Of a stretch of DNA of 20,644 nt, positions 7,149-15,148 are shown piece by piece. The translations under genes were made by a program, and so were the position numbers. Numbering within the stretch: the first letter of the stretch is position 1; each line of letters begins with the position of its first letter. The notes beneath the pieces are model-generated. The model did no database searches, was not told the DNA's origin, and saw only the letters and a program-made list of their open reading frames with translations. Source of the stretch: Candidatus Poseidoniaceae archaeon (GTDB lineage: Archaea > Thermoplasmatota > Poseidoniia > Poseidoniales > Poseidoniaceae); contig DUJC01000118.1 in assembly GCA_013330015.1 (NCBI GenBank), forward strand, positions 7,795 through 28,438. The letters are read 5' to 3'.

Positions 7149-8159
7149 CTAGTTTTGAACGAGGGGGAGTTTCTTGACAGGAGGAGCAATTCCCAAATCT
7201 TCTGGGAAGTACAGTTCTGCTTCTGGAATGGGGATTGGAACAATCTCTCGACCAATCAATGCAACACGACTCGGACGGCTTTCTGAGAGTACTTCTCGAT
7301 TGACTTGAGGTGCAAGTTCATTTGAGAATGAGAGAATGTCATCATGACTGGGCATGTTCTCCATTGAGAGGTTTTCTCGACTGTGGCCGACGTAGACGTA
7401 TCCCTTTGCTTCAATGAAATCAGGGTCTGCACGATTGTCCAGTTCAGCAAATTCCTTGATGTGTGTCGATGACATGTTGACACCTTTCATCAGTGTGTGT
7501 CGACAAACAATCCTGGTGTCAAGGCTTGGGAGTAAATCGATGGTTTTCTCAAACTGATCCCAAGCACCACTGTTCCACTTCGGGCGGCACACATCATCGA
7601 AGACTTGCTTGTTCGGAGCATCGACAGAAACGTAGAGTTGAGTGGGGAGCGTATCGAGATTTTCCAAGACCTTTGGGAGCGTTCCGTTGGTTACAAGCAT
7701 CGTGGTCATGCCGTGCTTGTGGCACAAATCCATGTATTCTCCAAGACGGGTGTAGAGCGTTGGCTCGCCGTTCAACGAAATCGCAACGTGTTTTGGATCT
7801 TGAGCTTCAAGGAACTTCTCACGTGGAACCTTGTCGTTTCCACCAAAACCAGAGAGGAGGCGACGTTGGGCACGTACGCTCTCATAGAGCAATTCGATAG
7901 GATCTTGATCTGTTAGTTCAAGCGTGTCCATGTGGGGTTCTCGCCAGCAATAGGTACAGGCAAGATTGCATTGATCAACGACAGGGGACATCTGCATACA
8001 CGTATGGCTCTTGACACCATAGAAGGTGCCCTTGTAACATGCCCGATCGCGCAGAAGTGACTCTTTTGTCCAATGGCAGGTTTTGACACCACCGTGTTCT
8101 CCGACAATGTGATATCGTTGCTTCTGCAGTTTCGCTTTGAGTGCCGGGTCCATACCCAT
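7149..8159 (-). CDS. taw1: 4-demethylwyosine synthase (TYW1/Taw1), radical SAM
   Basis: A 336-residue enzyme that forms the tricyclic wyosine base from N1-methylguanosine-37 of tRNA-Phe. The second iron-sulfur cluster ligands are C28, C41 and C54 (TCHW, ACYKG, HTCMQMSP); the radical SAM CxxxCxxC is C64, C68, C71 (CNLACTYCW). Spacing between all six is identical to that of the Methanocaldococcus jannaschii enzyme as I remember it (26/39/52 and 62/66/69). Further family motifs: AISLNGEPTLY, YVSVDAPN, and GYVYVGHSRENLSMENMPSH. I chose the ATG at 8159: AGGAGG sits 7 bases upstream and the protein then starts where family members do. The frame extends to a TTG at 8246, adding 29 residues unlike the family. 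Cytoplasmic. Divergent from the mini-protein genes. Confidence 0.94.
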   Translation of the reverse strand: MGMDPALKAKLQKQRYHIVGEHGGVKTCHWTKESLLRDRACYKGTFYGVKSHTCMQMSPVVDQCNLACTYCWREPHMDTLELTDQDPIELLYESVRAQRRLLSGFGGNDKVPREKFLEAQDPKHVAISLNGEPTLYTRLGEYMDLCHKHGMTTMLVTNGTLPKVLENLDTLPTQLYVSVDAPNKQVFDDVCRPKWNSGAWDQFEKTIDLLPSLDTRIVCRHTLMKGVNMSSTHIKEFAELDNRADPDFIEAKGYVYVGHSRENLSMENMPSHDDILSFSNELAPQVNREVLSESRPSRVALIGREIVPIPIPEAELYFPEDLGIAPPVKKLPLVQN

Positions 8160-8166
8160 GATGGTT

Positions 8167-8172
8167 CCTCCT
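8167..8172 (-). promoter_or_regulatory. ribosome binding site of the TYW1 gene
   Basis: AGGAGG on the minus strand, 7 bases from the ATG at 8159. It rules in favour of this ATG over the TTG at 8246 and implies a leadered mRNA with a 5' untranslated region of perhaps 80 bases if the AT-rich box at 8268-8275 is the promoter. Confidence 0.6.
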
Positions 8173-8261
8173 GTAGCCGGATTCCACTGTCGATGAACGG
8201 TTGGGAGTGGCTGGGATGGTGTGGCCTCAGAATTTGCATTCTTCAAGGGAACGGTTGTTTT

Positions 8262-8304
8262 GGTGTCTTAATTAACACCTAGTGCAAAAACTACACCTAT
8301 GTGT
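8262..8304. promoter_or_regulatory. divergent control region with repeated ACACC elements
   Basis: This lies between the TYW1 gene (-) and the mini-protein genes (+). An inverted repeat GGTGT (8262-8266) / ACACC (8275-8279) flanks an AT core containing TTAATTAA (8268-8275). The heptamer ACACCTA occurs directly repeated at 8275-8281 and 8293-8299, the second followed at once by TGTGT so that ACAC/GTGT forms another small inverted repeat (8293-8304). TTAATTAA could be the TATA element for TYW1. The repeated elements look like an operator for a winged-helix regulator; no binding partner can be named. Confidence 0.35.
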
Positions 8305-8362
8305 TGGCAAGTTTACCACGCCTTTGAATAGGTAGAGCACCCAAATTAAAGTGAGGATAACA

Positions 8363-8524
8363 ATGGATAACGAACTCAAAACGTACACCGACCAAATAAT
8401 GGATCAGCAACAGTACCGTTCGGGAATTTTTTCCGACATTCTGTCGCCGATTGCAAACGCCATAGCCGCTTTTCGGTTTTCAGCCAATGAGCGTGCTGCT
8501 TACACAGCAATGGGGGAAGAATAA
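8363..8524 (+). CDS. mini-protein A, unknown, paralogous to the next gene
   Basis: A 53-codon frame starting at an ATG with a GTGAGG ribosome binding site 6 bases upstream. Its stop codon is immediately followed by the ATG of the next mini-gene. The product (MDNELKTYTDQIMDQQQYRS, then GIFSDILSPIANAIAAFRFS and a 13-residue tail ending MGEE) is not recognised. It aligns without gaps over its first 22 residues with mini-protein B: 12 identities, including MD-EL, DQ, D-Q-YR and GI. There is no signal peptide and no long membrane segment; the central SDILSPIANAIAAFRF could be an amphipathic helix. The conserved pattern despite diverged codons argues for a real protein under selection. It may be co-transcribed with the AlkB-like gene. 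Confidence 0.68.
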   Translation: MDNELKTYTDQIMDQQQYRSGIFSDILSPIANAIAAFRFSANERAAYTAMGEE

Positions 8525-8644
8525 ATGGATAAGGAATTAGAGATGTTTGTTGACCAGGCTCTTGATGGGCAAGTATACAGAAATGGTATCTCTTTCACGC
8601 CGAGCATCGTTCGACGCATTGCAAACATGTTTCGCCGATCCTGA
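8525..8644 (+). CDS. mini-protein B, unknown, paralogous to the previous gene
   Basis: A 39-codon frame whose ATG directly abuts the TAA of mini-protein A (no spacer); GGGGG in the end of gene A is a possible ribosome binding site. Product: MDKELEMFVDQALDGQVYRN then GISFTPSIVRRIANMFRRS. It shares with mini-protein A the pattern MDxELxxxxDQxxDxQxYRxGI and an IA-xx-FR-x-S-like end. The second half is basic and probably helical (VRRIANMFRRS), while the first half is acidic. It lacks A's C-terminal tail. A hairpin begins at the last base of its stop codon. Function unknown; a regulatory peptide, a small subunit of the neighbouring hydroxylase, or a secreted peptide are all open possibilities. Confidence 0.65.
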   Translation: MDKELEMFVDQALDGQVYRNGISFTPSIVRRIANMFRRS

Positions 8645-8666
8645 TTCGAAGGCAACGCCTTTGAAT
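8644..8666 (+). other. RNA-type hairpin between mini-protein B and the AlkB-like gene
   Basis: Arms ATTCGAAGGC (8644-8653) and GCCTTTGAAT (8657-8666) pair over 10 bases with one G-U wobble and a 3-base loop. The hairpin starts at the final base of the TGA stop and ends 20 bases before the ATG of the hydroxylase. No T-run follows, so it is not a typical archaeal terminator; a processing or mRNA-stability element is more likely. The G-U pair suggests that it acts as RNA. Confidence 0.5.
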
Positions 8667-8686
8667 TATGAGTCGCACGTTTAGGC

Positions 8687-9661
8687 ATGGCTAGGTGGGC
8701 ACCACATCTCATTGGCTTGCTCACGCCAATATCGGCTGCGGTCACCTTGTTGATTGGTGGCTGGTGGATGCTTACGCCGATTGTCTTGTTACTGGGGCTG
8801 TATCCGTTTCTTGACTCGATCGCAGGTTCATCAACCGTACACGATGTCGAAGAAGAAGGACAAGGCCACAACGTCATCGTCCATCTTCACGGCATTCTAG
8901 TTCCAGTTGTTGTGATTTGTCTCCTGTACAGAGTATGGGTTGGACTCGGTTCGGTTTCGATTATCATTCCTGCACTTTCCGCAGGTCTTGCAACGGGTGC
9001 TGCTGGCGTTGTCGCTGCACATGAGCTTGGACATAGAAGGCCACGCTCATCCAGTTGGTGGTTAGGGCGCCTTGATTTGCTGTGCGTTCTTTATTTACAC
9101 TTCACTGTCGAACACAACCATACACACCACAAGCATTGGGCTCGCAAGGTTGATCCAACAAGTTCCCCATGGGGACGCAGTGTCTATGGCCATCTTGTAC
9201 GAACCGTTCCTCGACAACTTCGAAACGCATACAGAATTAGGAAAAAGGACACAACCATTTCCATCCTCGTTGAACTTGCATTACTTGCATCTCTTGCTGC
9301 ATGGGGTCTACCGTATTTTGCAGCGTTTGTTGGTCAAGCCTTCGTTGCAATCTATTTACTCGAATTTGTGAATTTCATTCAACATCACGGGCTTGAACGT
9401 GGTGAAGATGAACGTCCGAATGCAGGACATGCTTGGGAAAGTCGTACACGATGGTCACGATACACGTTGATGAACCTCCCTCTCCATGCTGCGCATCATC
9501 TTCGCTCAAGCACGCCGTACGAACGACTGCGCCCGTACGATGAATCGCCTCAACTCCCTGGTGGCTACTACCAGATGTTCTGGATTGCGTTGATTCCGCC
9601 GTTGTTTAACCGTCTGATGCAAAAATCTGCCAATCATTCTGGCGGCGTTGGTGGAGCATAG
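8687..9661 (+). CDS. AlkB-type integral-membrane di-iron hydroxylase (alkane monooxygenase family)
   Basis: A 324-residue membrane protein with the full AlkB/XylM histidine set: HELGHR (112-117), EHNHTHHKH (142-150), [10 protein letters not shown] (229-238, equivalent to the NYIEHYG box) and LHAAHH (266-271, equivalent to LQRHSDHH). Membrane segments lie near 6-44, 68-110, 126-140 and 193-230. Known members hydroxylate terminal methyl groups of alkanes or related hydrocarbons, taking electrons from rubredoxin. Here the protein is about 70-80 residues shorter than classical AlkB (about 400), and no rubredoxin or rubredoxin reductase is in the window, so substrate and electron donor are open. 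The ATG is the first after an in-frame TGA and lacks a clear ribosome binding site. Its last 28 bases overlap the convergent gmd gene. Confidence 0.85.
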   Translation: MARWAPHLIGLLTPISAAVTLLIGGWWMLTPIVLLLGLYPFLDSIAGSSTVHDVEEEGQGHNVIVHLHGILVPVVVICLLYRVWVGLGSVSIIIPALSAGLATGAAGVVAAHELGHRRPRSSSWWLGRLDLLCVLYLHFTVEHNHTHHKHWARKVDPTSSPWGRSVYGHLVRTVPRQLRNAYRIRKKDTTISILVELALLASLAAWGLPYFAAFVGQAFVAIYLLEFVNFIQHHGLERGEDERPNAGHAWESRTRWSRYTLMNLPLHAAHHLRSSTPYERLRPYDESPQLPGGYYQMFWIALIPPLFNRLMQKSANHSGGVGGA

Positions 9662-10698
9662 CCTCCATCAACAGCTTCCTGAACAATGCCTAAGTCGGAT
9701 TCGACCATCATCTGAATGAGTTGCTCGAAGGTTGTCTTGGTTTCCCAGCCGAGTTTTTCCTTTGCATACGTTGGGTCTCCAATCAACAAATCAACTTCAG
9801 CAGGACGGAAGAATTTGGGATTGGTTCGTACTCGAACAACACCGTTTTGATCGGTTGCCATGGTATCAACACCTTCTCCAGACCAGGTTAAATCCAAGCC
9901 AATGTGTGAGAAGGCGAGACTGATCATATCACGAATGCTGTGGGTTCGACCCGTTGCAATGACATAGTCATCAGGCGCATCTTGTTGAAGCATCTTCCAT
10001 TGCATCTCAACATAATCGCCAGCGAATCCCCAGTCCCGCTTGGCATCGACGTTGCCGATGTGGAGGCACTCATCGAAGCCATGCTTGATACGAGCGACCA
10101 TCATGGTTACCTTTCGTGTAACGAATTCAAGACCGCGTCGCGGACTTTCGTGATTGAAGAGAATGCCTGTGCATGCGAACATGTTGTACGATTCACGGTA
10201 GTTTCGGGTAATCTCGAATGCCATGACTTTTGCACAACCATATGGCGAGCGTGGGTGGAACGGTGTTTGTTCCGATTGTGGAACTTCACGTACCTTTCCG
10301 TATTGCTCGCTTGAACCAGCTTGGTAGAAGCGGCAGTCTGGCGCATGCTTTCGAACGGCTTCAAGACAGCGCAGTGCGCCAAGGCCAGTAATGTCGGCGG
10401 TCATCATGGGTGAGCGCCATGACTCAGGGACAAAGGACATCGCTCCGAGATTGTAGAACTCATCTGGATTGACTTGATGAACAGCATTGTCAATTGAATT
10501 TTGATCAGCTAAATCACCGTTGAGAAGGTGAAAGTTATCGTTGCTCATCAAGTGATTAATGAGGTTACGACCGAGTCTTGGTTGCGATACACGACGGACC
10601 AATCCATAGACTTTGTATCCCTTTTCGAGGAGCAATTCAGCAAGGTAGGAACCATCTTGTCCAGTTATCCCAGTGATGAGTGCGGTCTTCTCGCTCAT
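9634..10698 (-). CDS. gmd: GDP-mannose 4,6-dehydratase
   Basis: A 354-residue short-chain dehydrogenase/reductase of the extended type that makes GDP-4-keto-6-deoxymannose, the precursor of GDP-fucose, GDP-rhamnose and related sugars for surface glycans. Motifs: GITGQDG (residues 10-16, NADP binding), [18 protein letters not shown] with S129 and E131 in place of the usual Thr/Glu pair, [10 protein letters not shown] with Y153 and K157, [11 protein letters not shown] and [11 protein letters not shown]. The ATG at 10698 gives the standard N-terminus ([10 protein letters not shown]); the frame continues to a TTG at 10737 without family similarity. No other nucleotide-sugar gene is adjacent. It is divergent from the ABC operon and overlaps the convergent hydroxylase gene by 28 bases. 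Confidence 0.95.
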   Translation of the reverse strand: MSEKTALITGITGQDGSYLAELLLEKGYKVYGLVRRVSQPRLGRNLINHLMSNDNFHLLNGDLADQNSIDNAVHQVNPDEFYNLGAMSFVPESWRSPMMTADITGLGALRCLEAVRKHAPDCRFYQAGSSEQYGKVREVPQSEQTPFHPRSPYGCAKVMAFEITRNYRESYNMFACTGILFNHESPRRGLEFVTRKVTMMVARIKHGFDECLHIGNVDAKRDWGFAGDYVEMQWKMLQQDAPDDYVIATGRTHSIRDMISLAFSHIGLDLTWSGEGVDTMATDQNGVVRVRTNPKFFRPAEVDLLIGDPTYAKEKLGWETKTTFEQLIQMMVESDLGIVQEAVDGGYAPPTPPE

Positions 10699-10823
10699 AA
10701 CAAATCCTGATGCTTCCCTTTTTTCAAAGCGTCGCAAGTCGATGTGGAGTCAATAGATACAAAACATTGTAAACAAATAACGTCGCGATTCTAACTGCAT
10801 GAGGAAAAACTGGGGTAATTGAT
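10699..10823. promoter_or_regulatory. divergent intergenic region between gmd and the ABC operon
   Basis: 125 bases without a convincing gene, which should hold promoters for both flanking genes. AT-rich stretches at 10756-10780 (around GATACAAAAC and AAACAAATAA) are the likeliest promoter core, but no box stands out. A 7-codon frame (10799-10822) ends 1 base before the ABC ATPase ATG; it is probably chance. Confidence 0.3.
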
Positions 10824-11531
10824 ATGCTACACGTGGACGGTTTAACCAAGAGTTTTGGCTCACTAGACGTGCTCAAAGGCGTCCACATGGAAGTCAAAAA
10901 AGGTGAGATGGTTGCGCTCATGGGCCCATCAGGTTCTGGAAAATCAACGCTCTTGAACATCATCGGAGGTTTGCTCGCCGGCGATGGTGGTAGCATTACC
11001 CTCGATGAGCGGTCTTACGGGCAGAAAGGGCCCTCCAGCGTTGTTGATGTTCGTCGAAACAAGGTTGGTTGGATCTTTCAGGATTTTCACCTTCTTGACA
11101 ACCTATCCGCCCTTGACAACGTTGCAATCGCCCTTGAGTTATCTGGAATGCCTTCGGATGACGCAGTGGCTGCAGCTGAAGCCGCACTAACGAAAGTCGG
11201 CCTTGGCGAGCGACTCAATTTTATTCCCGACCAACTCTCCGGTGGACAGCAGCAACGTGTTGCGATTGCTCGAGCCATTGCTGGCAATCGACCTGTTCTC
11301 CTTGCAGATGAGCCGACTGGAAATCTCGACATTGCAAGCGGCAAAGAAGTTCTCAAACTCTTCAAAGATCTCTGTCATGATGAGGAAAATCCCATTTCAA
11401 TTCTCATGGTAACTCACGATCCTGACCTTGCTTCGAGTGCTGACAGAATGCTTCTTCTCAACGATGGGAAAACGGAAGCATCCGACATTCGCTCTGCTTG
11501 GGGCCTTGATGAGGAAGGTGAGGAAGAATGA
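10824..11531 (+). CDS. ABC transporter ATPase, LolD/MacB type (first of two)
   Basis: A 235-residue nucleotide-binding subunit with all motifs: Walker [10 protein letters not shown] (34-42), Q86 in WIFQDFHLL, signature LSGGQQQR (138-145), Walker B LLADEP with catalytic E163, D-loop GNLD and switch H198 in VTHD. The region around [17 protein letters not shown] is typical of ATPases that serve FtsX-like permeases (lipoprotein export, macrolide efflux and mechanotransmission types). It is the first gene of a four-gene set; its stop overlaps the permease start as ATGA. With a second, sequence-distinct ATPase downstream, a heterodimeric ATPase pair on one double-length permease is likely (inferred). 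Confidence 0.93.
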   Translation: MLHVDGLTKSFGSLDVLKGVHMEVKKGEMVALMGPSGSGKSTLLNIIGGLLAGDGGSITLDERSYGQKGPSSVVDVRRNKVGWIFQDFHLLDNLSALDNVAIALELSGMPSDDAVAAAEAALTKVGLGERLNFIPDQLSGGQQQRVAIARAIAGNRPVLLADEPTGNLDIASGKEVLKLFKDLCHDEENPISILMVTHDPDLASSADRMLLLNDGKTEASDIRSAWGLDEEGEEE

Positions 11532-14500
11532 GTGATGATGCCTCCAATTTGCAAGACAGCGACTTTGGCCAGAATCGTTCTCGAGTTCGACGCTACCAAC
11601 ACGCCTTGATGGAATTGCCAAGTCGACTCCGACTCGCAGGTCAGAGCGCATGGCGTGGTAAGGAACGTGGAATGGCAGTCATTGCTGGTGTTTTCCTCGC
11701 ATCGCTTGTTATCACCACCGTTCTTGCTTACGGTGTTGGATTGTCCCAGTTGTTCTTTGAAGAATCTCTGGACTCCGAACCGTTCGATGCCAAGATTGAG
11801 TTTGCACGAACGCCTGTTGAGAACGCATCAGGTTGGACCAACAATACCACGACGATGACCGAAGTCTGTGACGAATTGATGGATGAATTCTCGGAATTCA
11901 ACGATTGTACCCTTGTTCTTGGACGTCAAGGAATCCACAGTGGTGGCTTCTTCAACATCGAGTTCGTTGTTGCTCAACCACTCGAAATGCGAGCGATTTC
12001 AGACAACGAAAATCCGTTATGGGATTCGATGAATTTCGACTATCCTGAAGCGCTTGATGCGGGCCCACCCATTTCGGATAAGCGAGCCATTCGATTCCTT
12101 GGACCAGAAGCATTTGATGGTGAGTTGGCCGATCGGCTCGGCGAGAACATCATCGCTGGTTTGGGCGAGTGGCCTACGCCAGAAAACATGAGCGATGACC
12201 GCGGAATTATCTTACCATCGACCATTGCAAGTGAAGCGCAAGCCAAGGTTGGAGATGTTCTTGATGAACTCACCTTCGCCTATGTTGTTGATGAATCGAC
12301 CCTGCTTGAGGCGAGCATCACGGAAGACAACTGTGCTGGTGAAATTACACCTGAAAACAATGAGATGATCTACTGCCGAATGTGGATGACTGTCGAAAAC
12401 CTCACCGTTATGGGCATTTACGAGCCATGGGATTTTGGTAACCCAACACTTCCTTTCAATCCGATCTTTACGACTTGGGAAGTCCTTGAAGAGTCGCAAC
12501 GAGCGACCTTGATCGACAACGATCACATGTATCTCGGTGTCACCATTGATCGAGGCCAGTTGCCTACGACCTCAACGGCTGATGCGGCTGAGTGGCTTGA
12601 GAATCTAGGAACTGAAGTTCAAGATGGCAACTACACCGATGCAGGTGTTGAACTATACTACACAGACATTGTTTCAGGCACCATTCTTTTCCTCAACATC
12701 TTCCTCGGACTCATCCAAATTTTCGATTACATCATCATGATTCCAATCGTTTTCCTCTCCATAGCTGTCCTTATCTATGGTCTGGTTCTTTCGCTCGAAC
12801 AACGACGTCGTGAAGTCAGTATCCATCGTGTTATTGGAGCGGATGGAAAGAGTTTGCAAGGCATGGTCCTATTGGAATTGTTTGTTATGTCTTCGGTCGC
12901 TTGGTTGATCGGTTACATCTTGGCCCTCATGGCCGTTCCAATCGTTCTCTCAGCGGTCGGTTTCATGGAATTTAGGACCGGCGATTTCGATGTCAACCCA
13001 ACGCTTGGTATTGGCTCAACCATGTTCACCGCCATTGCCACGCTCGGACTTGCCATGATCTTTGGACGCAGTCGTGCTCGAGATTTCATCGAACTCGAAA
13101 TCGAAGAAGGAGTTCGCAAAACCACGGTCAAAGCAGAACCAAAGCGATGGCTTCACTGGTCTGCATTCTTGTTCGGCATGCTTGCCGTCATCGACACGTG
13201 GCTTGAGATGAACGGTAGCGAAGATGGTATTGTTTCCAACTTCTTCATTGAAGGATTGATTGGAATCATTGGACCATTCGCTCTTTGGATTGGAGGAGCA
13301 TTGCTTCTCGGCCGAATTGGTGCAAAGGGTCCTCAAATCATGCAACTCTTGTTCGGACGTTCACCGCTTCTCAAAGATGTCAAGCGCGGCTTAAAGGGCT
13401 CAGGATCGGCCGAGTCCGTGAATCGACTTGCAGTCATTATGCTTCTCACGCTCTCCATTGTGACGTTGGCTGCTGTTCAAGGCTATACGGGAACACTCGT
13501 CGATGAGAAGACAGCTGATGCCACGGTTGGTTCGGACTTGCAAATTTCAACTGAGCAAGCGATTAACGCAACGACCCTCATTTCTCTTGTGAACGAATTC
13601 AGTGATGGTGATGTGAGACCTATTGCGACAAGCGTACCAGAAATCACGCTTGCTGACCAACAAGGAGGCGATAGTTTGCAAACGTTTGTTCTTCTGAATG
13701 GGAATGAGGATGTCTTACGATGGAGCGAGCAATCGATTCCTGGGACCAATGTTGATGCTGCTATCAACGCCTATTCCAACAACGGTTTCTCAGCAGGCGA
13801 AGATTCCGCCTATTCACTTGACTTGCCAGGTTCGAATCGTGGAGGTGATGAAAACAGACTCGACGATGTTCTTCTCAAGCCAGGCGATGAGAAGTCAAGA
13901 GAGATTACGTTCGTGTGGGAAAAAATTGAATTCAATTTCACTTCAGGAGGCTCTGAAGAAACAGATCCACTTGCTCTGTTCAATGCGTACACGCTTCTGA
14001 TGGATGCCGACTGGGGTGGACTCAATCTTTCTGGACAGGACCTTGATGAGAGAGATTTGGGACGTGTGGACCTGTCGAACACCAACCTCGCAGGTGCTGA
14101 CCTCTCAAACATGAACATGAGCGAATCAATTCTCCTTGATGTTAACCTCAGCAATGCAGACTTGACAGGAGCCAACCTTGAGAATGCGATCCTCGTCAAT
14201 TTCATGGGTGGTTCATTGGAAGATACAGACCTCACCAATGCAAATCTCGCAGGTGCGTTTGGTTTCTTTGATCTTTCAGCAGCGACTTTGTCGAATACGA
14301 CATGTCCAGACGGAACCAACAGCGATGACACCAGCTGTGCAAATGGTGCAAGTGAGATACCTCCTCCGTTGGCAGCAGATCTCTTCTTTGCTGATACGCG
14401 TGTTCAATTGATTGTAACACCGTATACGACTTCGATGTACTACATGGGAACACACGAATACATCCCAGGAGTCGGAGCAGCAACGATTGCATCTGCGTTG

Positions 14501-15148
14501 ATCATCGGTGAGGATTCATGGCGTAGTCTCGTTGGAGATGATGCAGCTAACAACTTGACCTCCACAACGTGGATTGTTCATGTTGGTGGTCTATCAGGCG
14601 AAGCACTGGAATCACTCGCTTCCCAGATTAAAGCAGATGCCCGTGTTTCTGGTGTTCTTGATTGGTCAAGCACACACAAAGAAGTTGAGCGAAATGGTGG
14701 TCTTATTTTCGGTACACCTGGCTTGCTCTCTCTGCAATTTGTTGTTGCAAGTGTGGCTGCAATAGCATCGAGTTTCGTTTTCCTCTCCTTGGTGTTGAGC
14801 CAACGGCAAAAAGAATTGGCTGTCTTACAAGCGATCGGAGCCTCTCCAAACCAAATCATTCGATTGGTTCTGTTTGAGATTCTCTCAATCGTCGTTGTTT
14901 CGATGGCACTCGGTATTGTTCTCGGTGCCGGATTGGCGTTGTCGTTCAACGGTTTCTTTGACATCTTTGGATTCATCTTCCAAATCTTTGGAGGTTCATC
15001 GACGACGATACAACGGACCTTGGTCTATCCATGGTCACAGATTATTCTCGTGTCCTTGGCAGTCTTTGCTGCCGTTGTCGTTGCCTTGTTGGTGACAACA
15101 CGTCGAGCGTTAACAGCAGACTTGGCTAGTGTGCTGAAGGGGGAATGA
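11528..15148 (+). CDS. large FtsX-type ABC permease with pentapeptide-repeat ectodomain
   Basis: A 1206-residue permease with a GGTGAGG ribosome binding site before its ATG. Layout: cytoplasmic N-terminus; TM about 49-70 (VIAGVFLASLVITTVLAYGV); extracytoplasmic domain about 75-380, acidic and containing several cysteines; first FtsX core about 384-515 including SLEQRRREVSIHRVIGADGK; two or three TMs about 540-600; TM about 633-656; second extracytoplasmic domain about 660-1060; second FtsX core about 1064-1206 with LSQRQKELAVLQAIGASPNQ. Both cores have the cytoplasmic (R/K)E-(V/L)-xx-IGA coupling helix of this family. Residues 832-923 form a pentapeptide solenoid, followed by C926 and C937, which could form a disulfide. 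Family members move lipids, lipoproteins or drugs, or transmit force across the membrane; the substrate here is unknown. ATGA overlaps join it to both ATPase genes. Confidence 0.88.
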   Translation: MSDDASNLQDSDFGQNRSRVRRYQHALMELPSRLRLAGQSAWRGKERGMAVIAGVFLASLVITTVLAYGVGLSQLFFEESLDSEPFDAKIEFARTPVENASGWTNNTTTMTEVCDELMDEFSEFNDCTLVLGRQGIHSGGFFNIEFVVAQPLEMRAISDNENPLWDSMNFDYPEALDAGPPISDKRAIRFLGPEAFDGELADRLGENIIAGLGEWPTPENMSDDRGIILPSTIASEAQAKVGDVLDELTFAYVVDESTLLEASITEDNCAGEITPENNEMIYCRMWMTVENLTVMGIYEPWDFGNPTLPFNPIFTTWEVLEESQRATLIDNDHMYLGVTIDRGQLPTTSTADAAEWLENLGTEVQDGNYTDAGVELYYTDIVSGTILFLNIFLGLIQIFDYIIMIPIVFLSIAVLIYGLVLSLEQRRREVSIHRVIGADGKSLQGMVLLELFVMSSVAWLIGYILALMAVPIVLSAVGFMEFRTGDFDVNPTLGIGSTMFTAIATLGLAMIFGRSRARDFIELEIEEGVRKTTVKAEPKRWLHWSAFLFGMLAVIDTWLEMNGSEDGIVSNFFIEGLIGIIGPFALWIGGALLLGRIGAKGPQIMQLLFGRSPLLKDVKRGLKGSGSAESVNRLAVIMLLTLSIVTLAAVQGYTGTLVDEKTADATVGSDLQISTEQAINATTLISLVNEFSDGDVRPIATSVPEITLADQQGGDSLQTFVLLNGNEDVLRWSEQSIPGTNVDAAINAYSNNGFSAGEDSAYSLDLPGSNRGGDENRLDDVLLKPGDEKSREITFVWEKIEFNFTSGGSEETDPLALFNAYTLLMDADWGGLNLSGQDLDERDLGRVDLSNTNLAGADLSNMNMSESILLDVNLSNADLTGANLENAILVNFMGGSLEDTDLTNANLAGAFGFFDLSAATLSNTTCPDGTNSDDTSCANGASEIPPPLAADLFFADTRVQLIVTPYTTSMYYMGTHEYIPGVGAATIASALIIGEDSWRSLVGDDAANNLTSTTWIVHVGGLSGEALESLASQIKADARVSGVLDWSSTHKEVERNGGLIFGTPGLLSLQFVVASVAAIASSFVFLSLVLSQRQKELAVLQAIGASPNQIIRLVLFEILSIVVVSMALGIVLGAGLALSFNGFFDIFGFIFQIFGGSSTTIQRTLVYPWSQIILVSLAVFAAVVVALLVTTRRALTADLASVLKGE
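14021..14296 (+). repeat. pentapeptide-repeat coding segment within the permease
   Basis: Codes for permease residues 832-923. Successive five-residue units with a central Leu/Met can be read as LNLSG, QDLDE, RDLGR, VDLSN, TNLAG, ADLSN, MNMSE, SILLD, VNLSN, ADLTG, ANLEN, AILVN, then a looser unit and DLTNANLAG. These match the A(D/N)LXX repeat that builds a right-handed four-sided beta-helix. The DNA itself is not an exact repeat, so the array is old rather than a recent expansion. Confidence 0.85.

Noticed and set aside
8160-8246. 29-residue TTG-initiated extension of TYW1
   Set aside because: AGGAGG 7 bases before the ATG at 8159 and the family N-terminus both favour the shorter protein.
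10699-10737. TTG-initiated extension of gmd
   Set aside because: The family starts at [10 protein letters not shown]; the added residues have no similarity and the start is a weak codon.
10799-10822. 7-codon leader frame ending 1 base before the first ABC ATPase
   Set aside because: Too short to judge, with no ribosome binding site and no attenuator-like structure.
13810-14331. 173-codon minus-strand frame opposite the pentapeptide region
   Set aside because: Its Ser/Arg/Leu periodicity is a reflection of the pentapeptide codons on the other strand.
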